Notes under the pieces: generated by a model | Told to the model about the DNA's origin: nothing | What the model saw: only the letters and a program-made list of their open reading frames with translations | Databases searched by the model: none | Part shown: positions 27,125 through 34,287 of the stretch, in pieces | Position numbering within the stretch: position 1 is the stretch's first letter | How the letters are laid out: each line of letters opens with the position of its first letter | Assembly: GCF_004834005.1 (NCBI RefSeq) | Contig: NZ_STFF01000004.1 | Span: forward strand, 248,001 to 312,000 | Reading direction: 5' to 3' | DNA: 64,000 nt | Origin: Niastella caeni | GTDB taxonomy: Bacteria; Bacteroidota; Bacteroidia; Chitinophagales; Chitinophagaceae | Made by a program: the position numbers and the translations under genes

Positions 27125-27153
27125 GCCCGCTACAACATCGTGTTGTAGCGGGC
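27125..27153 (+). terminator. Rho-independent terminator of collagen-like lipoprotein 1
   Basis: GCCCGCTACAACA pairs perfectly with TGTTGTAGCGGGC across a 3-nt loop, 23 bp after the stop, followed by TTCCCTT. It also excludes the ATG at 27117 as the start of the next gene. Confidence 0.8.
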
Positions 27154-27197
27154 TTCCCTTCGGGTTAGTTTCCATCCATTCGAAAAACAGGTTGCCC

Positions 27198-27854
27198 TTG
27201 AAAGTCTATTTTATTAGTGGAATCGGAGCAGATAAAAGGTTATTCTCCTATATCGAATTGCCGCTGGCGTTCGACCCAGAATATATAGAATGGATCCCTC
27301 CAGGCGAAAATGAATCGCTGTCAGCATATGCTATTCGCTTATTTACTCCGTATTATTCGAATATGCCCTTTATCCTGATAGGTTTATCACTTGGAGGAAT
27401 GGTGGCTATCGAGATCGCTAAACAGTTTCCTCCGGTTTGTACCGTCATTATAAGTAGCGTTCCGCTTAGTGGTCAATTACCCCCCTATTATAAACTTGCC
27501 GGGAAATTGAATTTACAACGCCATATTCCGGCTGGCTTTTTTAAGATAACCGCCACGGTAAAAAACTCTATTTTCATGAAATCCTGGACCAATAAAAAGC
27601 TCATGTGGCGCGTCATCAGGGATGGAAATAGTCGTTTCATCAAATGGGGTATGAACGCCGTCCTTTCCTGGAGGAATGACGTATTGCCCAGGCCGCTGAA
27701 TCATATTCACGGTACCCGGGATGAAGTATTTCCAGTTAAATATGCAAAACCTACGCATGTTATTCATAAAGGAGGTCACCTGCTTGTATTAAACCATGCG
27801 GAAGCGATCAACAAGATCCTTCAGGAAATATTACTCCCGTATCAGGGTGATTGA
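27198..27854 (+). CDS. Alpha/beta hydrolase
   Basis: From TTG 27198 the protein (218 aa) begins with the family-typical K-V-Y-F-I-S-G-I-G-A-D-K-R-L-F strand-turn. The nucleophile elbow is G-L-S-L-G-G, with Ser as nucleophile. A late acid is likely Asp in H-G-T-R-D-E-V-F-P and the histidine is in K-G-G-H-L. An ATG at 27117 is in frame but would translate the terminator hairpin of the previous gene, so it is rejected. The substrate is unknown. Its 3' end overlaps the convergent thioesterase gene by 47 bp. Confidence 0.8.
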   Translation: MKVYFISGIGADKRLFSYIELPLAFDPEYIEWIPPGENESLSAYAIRLFTPYYSNMPFILIGLSLGGMVAIEIAKQFPPVCTVIISSVPLSGQLPPYYKLAGKLNLQRHIPAGFFKITATVKNSIFMKSWTNKKLMWRVIRDGNSRFIKWGMNAVLSWRNDVLPRPLNHIHGTRDEVFPVKYAKPTHVIHKGGHLLVLNHAEAINKILQEILLPYQGD

Positions 27855-28458
27855 TATCCAGCAATAAATTAAGTTCTTTTTTACCCAGCATTTCAGTCTC
27901 CGGAATTAATAGGGGCCCATGGTTTGCCGAAGCTATGCTTTGGATGATCTGGCCGTCGTTTTCAAACAATTTCAGCACCCAGTCAGGAGGATCCTTTTTT
28001 GTATTCGAAAAACCGGCCGACTGTATAATCTCTTCCAGTGTATTCAGTTTATCTTTTCGCCAGAAAAGGCCCCTGGTAACACCAATAGCTTTTACTTCAT
28101 TTTGCTGCATAAATGTATGAACATGATAAAACCAGCGGTTATCCCACCCTGCAATTTCCACATGCATTGAAACCCTTGCGCCGCGTTTAATCGGTTTGCG
28201 GTAAATAATTTTTTGCGAACCCAGGGAGGGGGCTAACTTCCTGGTCAATACCGCACGATACAGATCTGTTCGGGCAAACTGTTCCCACCGGGCATAGTCC
28301 ATATAAATAAGGTATTTATAAGCAGCCATTACCCGAAGTGCATCACAATCAAATGCTTTTACCCTGAATGTTTTAATAAAAGGCCTGTTAACATCAAGCC
28401 TCTTTTTAAAATATCGCCGCAAGAATATGCTAACAACATTGTACCAGTAAAACAGCAT
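27808..28458 (-). CDS. Hot-dog fold thioesterase family protein
   Basis: This 216-aa protein has a hydrophobic N-terminus followed by a hot-dog domain at about residues 30-140. Recognisable parts are F-D-C-D-A-L-R-V-M ... Y-L-I-Y-M-D-Y-A-R-W, then K-I-I-Y-R-K-P-I-K-R-G-A-R-V and V-H-T-F-M-Q-Q-N-E-V-K-A-I-G-V-T-R. This resembles the 4-hydroxybenzoyl-CoA/THEM6-like thioesterases, which hydrolyse acyl-CoA or acyl-ACP. The gene overlaps the alpha/beta hydrolase tail to tail and carries a conserved 15-bp element 119 bp upstream (28578-28592). The physiological substrate is unknown. Confidence 0.75.
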   Translation of the reverse strand: MLFYWYNVVSIFLRRYFKKRLDVNRPFIKTFRVKAFDCDALRVMAAYKYLIYMDYARWEQFARTDLYRAVLTRKLAPSLGSQKIIYRKPIKRGARVSMHVEIAGWDNRWFYHVHTFMQQNEVKAIGVTRGLFWRKDKLNTLEEIIQSAGFSNTKKDPPDWVLKLFENDGQIIQSIASANHGPLLIPETEMLGKKELNLLLDINHPDTGVIFPEGSC

Positions 28459-28577
28459 ACATTTTTATTTTATGTGGGTCAAACAATCCCAGGGCAAAGA
28501 GGGAAAAAATGGGCGGGGGTGTAATAACGCAAAAAAGACAGCGCTTTAAAACTAAATTATAGTGGATAATTATTCGC

Positions 28578-28592
28578 TAGTAATAATTGGAT
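28578..28592 (-). promoter_or_regulatory. Conserved element ATCCAATTATTACTA, site 4
   Basis: On the minus strand this faces the thioesterase start (28458), 119 bp away. With site 5 at 28628 on the plus strand it forms a divergent pair 35 bp apart, so one region could drive the thioesterase and the glycine-rich gene in opposite directions. The rest of 28459-28714 holds no gene. Confidence 0.5.
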
Positions 28593-28627
28593 TTTTGTCA
28601 GCAGTTGCCTTATAACAAATTTTCTAT

Positions 28628-28642
28628 ATCCAAGTAATACTA
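28628..28642 (+). promoter_or_regulatory. Conserved element ATCCAAGTAATACTA, site 5
   Basis: It is preceded by AAATTTTCTAT and followed by AAACAGATTCCCCGGCC as at site 1. The glycine-rich protein ATG at 28715 is 72 bp downstream. Confidence 0.6.
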
Positions 28643-28714
28643 ATAAACAGATTCCCCGGCCTGTCCATTTTTACAGTCGCTATGTTCTGTTACCATAGCA
28701 AAATCCGTTACCTG

Positions 28715-31066
28715 ATGAAAACCGTTTTACAACAATGCCCGGTCATGTGTTTCCTGCTGATGTCGTATATAGCGATGTTGTCAGTAACTACCGTACAGGC
28801 GCAAACCTGCCCGCCGCCCATTACCTCTACGATCACTTCTTTTTCCAATACATATTATCCCGGGCAACAGGCAATTGTAAGCGCAGGCAGTACTGCTGTT
28901 GCTATAGGTGCGGCCAACGGAACAATCCCTATCAGTGCGGGCGATGTTTTATTGATCATTCAAATGCAGGGTGCGCAGATCAATGCAGCCAATGACATTA
29001 CTTACGGAAATGGTGTAAGCGGGCGTGGTTACCAGGATAATGTGCAGTTATTCGCCGGTAATATGGAATATATAGTAGCAACAAATTCGGTTCCGCTGAC
29101 CGGCGGTACGTTGACGCTGCTGACAGGAACGGTTTATAATTATAAAAAAGCCGATTTTGGCGCCGATGGTCAGTACACGTACCAGGTAATTCGTGTACCG
29201 GTATATTACGAACTCATTTTAAACAGCGACATTACAGCGCCTTCATGGGATGGGGCAACCGGCGGGGTAATAGTGATGGCAGTGAAGAACAACCTTACCA
29301 TGAACGGGCATTCGATCAATGTTACCGGGGCTGGTTTCCGCGGCGGCGGCGGCATACGGCTAGGCGTCACTGGTACCGCCTCCGCCCAGGACTTTGTCAT
29401 GGTGTCGCCCCCCAATGACAGCGGCTTCCATGCCTCTAAGGGCGAAGGGATTGCCGGAACACCGCGGCTTATTAACCTGAACAATTATGATTCTCTTCAG
29501 AAGAATATAGCAGAAGGATATCCCGGTGGAAGTTTCGGCATGGGCGCCCCCGGCAACGCCGGTGGGGGCGGAAGCAATGATGTGCTCATGAATTTAAACA
29601 GAAGTGGCGGCGGCGGCATACGGCTAGGCGTCACTGGTACCGCCTCCGCCCAGGACTTTGTCATGGTGTCGCCCCCCAATGACAGCGGCTTCCATGCCTC
29701 TAAGGGCGAAGGGATTGCCGGAACACCGCGGCTTATTAACCTGAACAATTATGATTCTCTTCAGAAGAATATAGCAGAAGGATATCCCGGTGGAAGTTTC
29801 GGCATGGGCGCCCCCGGCAACGCCGGTGGGGGCGGAAGCAATGATGTGCTCATGAATTTAAACAGAAGTGGCGGCGGCGGCGGTGGTAATGGCGGGGCAG
29901 GCGGAAATGGCGGCAACAGTTATGCAACGGCTCAACCCCAACCATCCGGTGGTTATGCCGGCGCTCCATTCGCACAGCGAAGCGCGTTGCGGCTGGTGAT
30001 GGGCGGCGGCGGTGGAGCCGGCGACAATAATAACGGTACCGGCACCCCGGGTGCCGGATTGGCTTCCAGCGGCGCCGCGGGCGGCGGCATTGTTCTAATC
30101 AGCGCCGGCGCCATCATTAACTCCGGGTTGATATTGGCCAATGGCAGTAATGGAAATACAACTGTTAGGACCGATGCATCAGGCGGCGGTGGCGCCGGCG
30201 GCAGTGTATTGATCAACGCCCGTAGCGGTCACTCCAACCTCACCGTATACGCGAATGGCGGCAATGGCGGCAGTAATTCTAATAGAGGGGGAGTCCTGGT
30301 CCCGTACGGGCCTGGCGGTGGTGGTGGCGGTGGTGTTATATATTCCGACGGAACACTGAATGCAGCCTCTTCGGTAACCGGCGGAAAAGCCGGTACTACA
30401 TATGTTGTATTTGCTGGGCCCATTACTTTTGGCGCCCAGGCCGGTGCCGGAGGTAGTATATCTATATCCCTTACAGGCCCCGTTATGGCCTTCCCGCCTG
30501 GCTGCACGGCTTTACCTATAGAATTCCTGTTGGTAAAAGGAAAAAGGAACGGAACGCAGGTGTTGATCAATTGGGAGGTAACCAATGAAAAAAATGTAAC
30601 CAACTATATCATTGAAAGAAGTAATAATGGGGCGGATTTTTTTACAGCCGGAATAGTTAGCAAAAAACCGGGTAATGGCGATATCGGCAGGTATAACTTT
30701 TCAGATGCCCCGGCCGCTGAAAAGTCGGCTATCTATTACCGGATCGTAGCAGCGGAAGCAACCGGTCATAAGACTTTCAGTAAGATCATTACAGTGAAAA
30801 CAGCTTTGGCTGAAGGTGCATTGGATCTAAGTCCTGTTCCTGCCATCGGGTATTCCACGATAAAGTGGACATCAACAGGCAACAACAACCTCCATATTAC
30901 CCTGTTTAATGCAGCCGGCGGTGCCGTACTAAGCCGTCAATACCGGTTAAAAGCAGGCGTTAACGAACTCTTGCTTAACCTGGAAACCTTGCCAGCCGGC
31001 ATATACATTGTGAAAGCCTCCGATGGCGTCAGTAACGCAAATGGGAAATTGGTTATTCATCAATAG
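28715..31066 (+). CDS. Large glycine-rich T9SS surface protein with internal 88-aa duplication
   Basis: From ATG 28715 this is a 783-aa protein with a signal peptide ending V-Q-A-Q-T-C. The next part is beta-rich (G-D-V-L-L-I-I-Q-M-Q-G-A-Q-I-N-A). A long Gly-rich region follows (blocks such as G-G-G-G-G-G-N-G-G-A-G-G-N-G-G) with repeated I-x-A-x-G-x-I-x-x-x-G strands resembling a beta-helix. The C-terminus has an Fn3-like domain (L-I-N-W-E-V-T-N-E-K-N-V) and a T9SS type A sorting domain (L-D-L-S-P-V-P-A ... L-P-A-G-I-Y-I-V-K-A). Codons around 29351-29878 are a perfect 264-bp tandem duplication. An upstream in-frame start at 28682 precedes the signal peptide and is less likely. It is probably a surface adhesin or coat protein. 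Confidence 0.87.
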   Translation: MKTVLQQCPVMCFLLMSYIAMLSVTTVQAQTCPPPITSTITSFSNTYYPGQQAIVSAGSTAVAIGAANGTIPISAGDVLLIIQMQGAQINAANDITYGNGVSGRGYQDNVQLFAGNMEYIVATNSVPLTGGTLTLLTGTVYNYKKADFGADGQYTYQVIRVPVYYELILNSDITAPSWDGATGGVIVMAVKNNLTMNGHSINVTGAGFRGGGGIRLGVTGTASAQDFVMVSPPNDSGFHASKGEGIAGTPRLINLNNYDSLQKNIAEGYPGGSFGMGAPGNAGGGGSNDVLMNLNRSGGGGIRLGVTGTASAQDFVMVSPPNDSGFHASKGEGIAGTPRLINLNNYDSLQKNIAEGYPGGSFGMGAPGNAGGGGSNDVLMNLNRSGGGGGGNGGAGGNGGNSYATAQPQPSGGYAGAPFAQRSALRLVMGGGGGAGDNNNGTGTPGAGLASSGAAGGGIVLISAGAIINSGLILANGSNGNTTVRTDASGGGGAGGSVLINARSGHSNLTVYANGGNGGSNSNRGGVLVPYGPGGGGGGGVIYSDGTLNAASSVTGGKAGTTYVVFAGPITFGAQAGAGGSISISLTGPVMAFPPGCTALPIEFLLVKGKRNGTQVLINWEVTNEKNVTNYIIERSNNGADFFTAGIVSKKPGNGDIGRYNFSDAPAAEKSAIYYRIVAAEATGHKTFSKIITVKTALAEGALDLSPVPAIGYSTIKWTSTGNNNLHITLFNAAGGAVLSRQYRLKAGVNELLLNLETLPAGIYIVKASDGVSNANGKLVIHQ
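29351..29878 (+). repeat. Perfect 264-bp tandem duplication within the glycine-rich gene
   Basis: Copy 1 (29351-29614) and copy 2 (29615-29878) are identical as far as I can compare by eye, and the unit is exactly 88 codons, so the frame is kept. The paralogue at 32106 has a single copy of the corresponding region. The junction lies in GGC-rich sequence, which favours slippage or unequal recombination. The lack of divergence indicates a very recent event, or an assembly artefact. Confidence 0.9.
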
Positions 31067-31125
31067 CCATTTCAAAAATAGTTCCAATCGCTTATTCATT
31101 TAAACAAATCAATAAAATGTACTTT

Positions 31126-31917
31126 ATGAATTTGAAGAATTGCTCTATGCTGCTTTTGTGTGCGACACTTTTTATAACGGGTTGTTCAAAAGATGGCTCA
31201 AATGGTACAGACGGCACCAATGGTACTAATGGTACCAACGGCGCTAATGGTAAAGACGGTGCCAATGGTAAAGATGGCGCCAACGGTACTAATGGTAAAG
31301 ACGGAGCCAATGGTAAAACGGCTTTAACGAAAACTACAAAAGAGCCGGCAGGTACAAATTGTACGTATGGAGGCACCAAATTTGAAACAGGGATAGATGC
31401 CAATAATAACGGAACACTGGATAGCAATGAAGTGATTACTACCCAAACAAAATATGTATGCGATGGGGCCGGCGCTATTTATTCTTCATGGATCGATGTG
31501 GAATTGACGGAACTGTTAAAAAATTTACCCGAAGAGGGGAATTATTATTTTAAGCAGTTATTACCTGCAACCGCATTAACTGCCGATATCGTGAACAATG
31601 GCACCGTTCTGCTGTATTATAAAAGTAAGAACGGTGTAATTAGTAATATAGTTAATAGCTCTAGTAGTAGCTATAATATTATAGATGTTGATCCCAGCGG
31701 ACAATCTAATTTTTCGTTTTCAGCGGCATTTGTATTCAAAGAAAAATACCTTTCCTTTTTAGTAAATTGCTGGGCTGGGTATAAGAGTTATATCAATGAT
31801 AACGGGTCGGCTGTGCGCTATGTGCTGATCCCTGGTATGGTTCCCGGTCGCAGCATTGCCGATCTGCAGAAGATGCCTTATAGCGAAGTAGCCAAATTAT
31901 ACAACATCAGGGATTAG
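31126..31917 (+). CDS. Collagen-like lipoprotein with DUF7151-type domain (copy 2)
   Basis: This is a paralogue of the gene at 26331. From ATG 31126 it has a signal peptide with lipobox I-T-G-C, then a longer collagen-like run of G-T-N, G-A-N and G-K-D triplets. The T-A-L-T-K-T-T-K-E-P-A-G-T-N-C module and the D-A-N-N-N-G-T-L-D loop follow. The C-terminal domain ends with the same S-I-A-D-L-Q-K-M-P-Y-S-E-V-A-K-L-Y-N-I block. It starts 59 bp after the glycine-rich gene with no separate promoter element visible, so the two are probably co-transcribed. An in-frame ATG at 31117 is possible but gives a less typical signal peptide. Confidence 0.85.
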   Translation: MNLKNCSMLLLCATLFITGCSKDGSNGTDGTNGTNGTNGANGKDGANGKDGANGTNGKDGANGKTALTKTTKEPAGTNCTYGGTKFETGIDANNNGTLDSNEVITTQTKYVCDGAGAIYSSWIDVELTELLKNLPEEGNYYFKQLLPATALTADIVNNGTVLLYYKSKNGVISNIVNSSSSSYNIIDVDPSGQSNFSFSAAFVFKEKYLSFLVNCWAGYKSYINDNGSAVRYVLIPGMVPGRSIADLQKMPYSEVAKLYNIRD

Positions 31918-31943
31918 GGAACGAACGGTTCATCGGATGAAGA

Positions 31944-31967
31944 AGCCCCGACGGTACCGTCGGGGCT
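31944..31967 (+). terminator. Palindromic terminator after collagen-like lipoprotein 2
   Basis: AGCCCCGACGGT / ACCGTCGGGGCT is a perfect 24-bp palindrome followed by ACCCTATTTTTG. The identical palindrome follows the glycine-rich gene at 34208. Confidence 0.75.
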
Positions 31968-32016
31968 ACCCTATTTTTGCTGATCCGGCTCAATATACAA
32001 TTAACGAATTTTCTAT

Positions 32017-32031
32017 ATCCAAGTAATACTA
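32017..32031 (+). promoter_or_regulatory. Conserved element ATCCAAGTAATACTA, site 6
   Basis: The full leader ATACAATTAACGAATTTTC precedes it and CTAAACAGTCCCCCCGGCC follows. ATG 32106 is 74 bp downstream. An in-frame start at 31977 would translate straight through this element and is rejected. Confidence 0.6.
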
Positions 32032-32105
32032 CTAAACAGTCCCCCCGGCCTGACTATTTTTTACAGGTCTATGATCCGATACTTATAACAAAAATCCGTT
32101 ACCTG

Positions 32106-34208
32106 ATGAAAATCCTTTTTCAAGAATGCAAAGTTAACTGCATCCTGTTTACGGTTATATGGGGTATATCCATATTTTCAGTAAATACCATACAAGCGCA
32201 AACCTGTCCACAGCCTGTTCGAACCTTTATAACTTCCAATACTAATACTTATTATCCGGCACAGCAGGCAATGGTAAGCGCAGGCAGTACTTCTATTGAC
32301 ATAGGTGCGGCCACTTATGGAACAACTGCTATCAGTGCGGGTGATGTTTTATTGATCATTCAAATGCAGGGTGCGCAGATCAATGCTGCGAATGACAACA
32401 CCTACGGTGATGGAGCAACCGGCCGTGGTTACCTGAATAATGCTGAGTTATACGCCGGAAATATGGAATATATAATAGCGACCAATTCCGTTCCGCTCAC
32501 CGGCGGTACGTTGACGCTGCAAACGGGAACGGTTAATAATTATAAAAATGCCGCTTTTGGCGCCGATGGCCGGTATACTTACCAGGTAATTCGTGTATCT
32601 GTATATTACAGCCTCGTTATGAACGCAGACATTACGCCGCCCAGGTGGGATGGGACTACCGGGGGAGTAATAGTGATGGCGGTAATGAACAACTTTATCA
32701 TGAACGGGTATGCTATCAACGTTACCGGGGCCGGTTTCCGCGGTGGTGGCGCCGTACGGCTGACTGGCGGTGGCGGTACTACCTCCACCCGGGACTTTGT
32801 CACAGTGTCGCCCCCCAATGACAGCATTAGTAGTCTGAAAGGCAACCATGCTTCCAAGGGCGAAGGAATAGCCGGAACACCGCGACTTATTAACAGCAAC
32901 CATTATGGTTCGCTGCTGCTCAGAACTGACGAAGGATATCCCGGCGGCAGTTTCGGCATGGGCGCCCCCGGCAATGCAGGTGGCGGCGGAAGCGATGATG
33001 GTACCCCTATCAATGCCAACAACAGTGGGGGTGGTGGCGGTGGTAACGGCGGCGCAGGCGGAAAAGGCGGCAACAGTTATGGAGTGAATGGGCCGTACGG
33101 CGGTTATCCCGGCGCCCCATTCGCGCAGCGAAGCCCGTTGCGGCTGGTGATGGGCGGCGGCGGCGGAGCCGGCGACACGAATAACGGTACCGGCAACCCG
33201 GGCGGATTGGCTTCCAGCGGCGCCGCGGGTGGCGGCATTGTTATAATCAGCGTTGGCGCCATCATTGGTCCAGGCCGTGTATTGGCCAATGGTAATAGCG
33301 CGAACAGCACCATTGTCAACGATGCATCAGGCGGCGGTGGCGCCGGGGGCAGCGTATTGATCAATGCCCGCTACGGTCATGCGAACATTACCGTATACGC
33401 AAATGGAGGTAACGGTGGCAGTAATTTCTGGAATGGCGGGAATCCTCCGCATGGGCCAGGCGGCGGCGGTGGCGGCGGTGTTATATATGCCGACGGAACA
33501 CTCAATGCAGCCTCTTCGGCAACCGGCGGAGCAGCTGGCACTACTAATAGTGGTTCGGGCACTATTAATTATGGCTCTCTGGCTGGTGCCGGAGGTATAT
33601 CAGTTACAGGACCGGTTATGGCCTTTCCGCCGGCGTGTATGGTTTTACCCATGCAATTCGTGTTTGTAAATGGAAAAAGGAACGGAACGCAGGTGTCGGT
33701 CAACTGGGAAGTAACAAATGAAAAGAATGTTATAAACTATACCATAGAAAAGAGTAACAATGGGCTGGAGTTTTTTACTGCCGGAACAGTAAGCAAGGCG
33801 GCGGGTAATGGCGATATCAGCAGGTATAGCTTTTCAGATGCCCCAACCGCTGCTAAGGCGGCTATCTATTACCGGATCGTAGCAGCGGAAGCAGCCGGTC
33901 ATAAGACTTTCAGTAAGATCATTACAGTGAAAACAGCTTTGGCTGAAGGCACATTGGATCTAAGCCCTGTTCCTGCCATCGGGCATTCCACGATAACGTG
34001 GACATCAACAGGCAACAACCTACTTCATATTACCCTGTTCAATGTAGCCGGTAATGCCGTGCTGAGCCGGCAATACCGGTTAAAACCCGGAGCGAATGAA
34101 TTGTTGTTGACGAACCTGGAAGCCCTGCCAGCCGGCATATACATTGTGAAAGCCACCGATGGCGTCAGAAACGCAAATGGGAAATTGGTAATTCATCATA
34201 GCTTTTAG
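32106..34208 (+). CDS. Large glycine-rich T9SS surface protein (paralogue)
   Basis: From ATG 32106 this is a 700-aa paralogue of the protein at 28715, with a signal peptide ending I-Q-A-Q-T-C. It has the same I-I-Q-M-Q-G-A-Q-I-N-A-A region, Gly-rich blocks, beta-helix-like strands, Fn3-like domain (V-N-W-E-V-T-N-E-K-N-V) and T9SS type A sorting domain ending K-L-V-I-H-H-S-F. It carries one copy of the segment that is duplicated in the neighbour. DNA near the 3' ends of the two genes is nearly identical, so gene conversion or recent duplication is likely. Secretion and surface display by T9SS is expected; the ligand is unknown. Confidence 0.87.
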   Translation: MKILFQECKVNCILFTVIWGISIFSVNTIQAQTCPQPVRTFITSNTNTYYPAQQAMVSAGSTSIDIGAATYGTTAISAGDVLLIIQMQGAQINAANDNTYGDGATGRGYLNNAELYAGNMEYIIATNSVPLTGGTLTLQTGTVNNYKNAAFGADGRYTYQVIRVSVYYSLVMNADITPPRWDGTTGGVIVMAVMNNFIMNGYAINVTGAGFRGGGAVRLTGGGGTTSTRDFVTVSPPNDSISSLKGNHASKGEGIAGTPRLINSNHYGSLLLRTDEGYPGGSFGMGAPGNAGGGGSDDGTPINANNSGGGGGGNGGAGGKGGNSYGVNGPYGGYPGAPFAQRSPLRLVMGGGGGAGDTNNGTGNPGGLASSGAAGGGIVIISVGAIIGPGRVLANGNSANSTIVNDASGGGGAGGSVLINARYGHANITVYANGGNGGSNFWNGGNPPHGPGGGGGGGVIYADGTLNAASSATGGAAGTTNSGSGTINYGSLAGAGGISVTGPVMAFPPACMVLPMQFVFVNGKRNGTQVSVNWEVTNEKNVINYTIEKSNNGLEFFTAGTVSKAAGNGDISRYSFSDAPTAAKAAIYYRIVAAEAAGHKTFSKIITVKTALAEGTLDLSPVPAIGHSTITWTSTGNNLLHITLFNVAGNAVLSRQYRLKPGANELLLTNLEALPAGIYIVKATDGVRNANGKLVIHHSF

Positions 34209-34234
34209 CATCTACATACGACTCAACGATAAAG

Positions 34235-34260
34235 AAGCCCCGACGGTACCGTCGGGGCTT
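34235..34260. terminator. Palindromic terminator after the second glycine-rich gene
   Basis: AAGCCCCGACGGT / ACCGTCGGGGCTT is a perfect palindrome followed by CCCTATTTTTG. It lies between two convergent transcripts and can serve both strands. Confidence 0.75.
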
Positions 34261-34287
34261 CCCTATTTTTGACAGAAGAAGTGTTCT

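Noticed and set aside
27117..27197. ATG at 27117 as the start of the alpha/beta hydrolase
   Set aside because: The first codons would read through the perfect terminator hairpin of the preceding gene; the conserved protein begins at about 27198.
29206..30603. Several minus-strand open frames rich in Pro and Ala opposite the glycine-rich gene
   Set aside because: They are antisense images of GGC/GGT-rich codons; the plus strand has a signal peptide, domains and a sorting tail.
31977..32105. Upstream start for the second glycine-rich protein
   Set aside because: It would translate through the shared regulatory element; the signal peptide begins at 32106.
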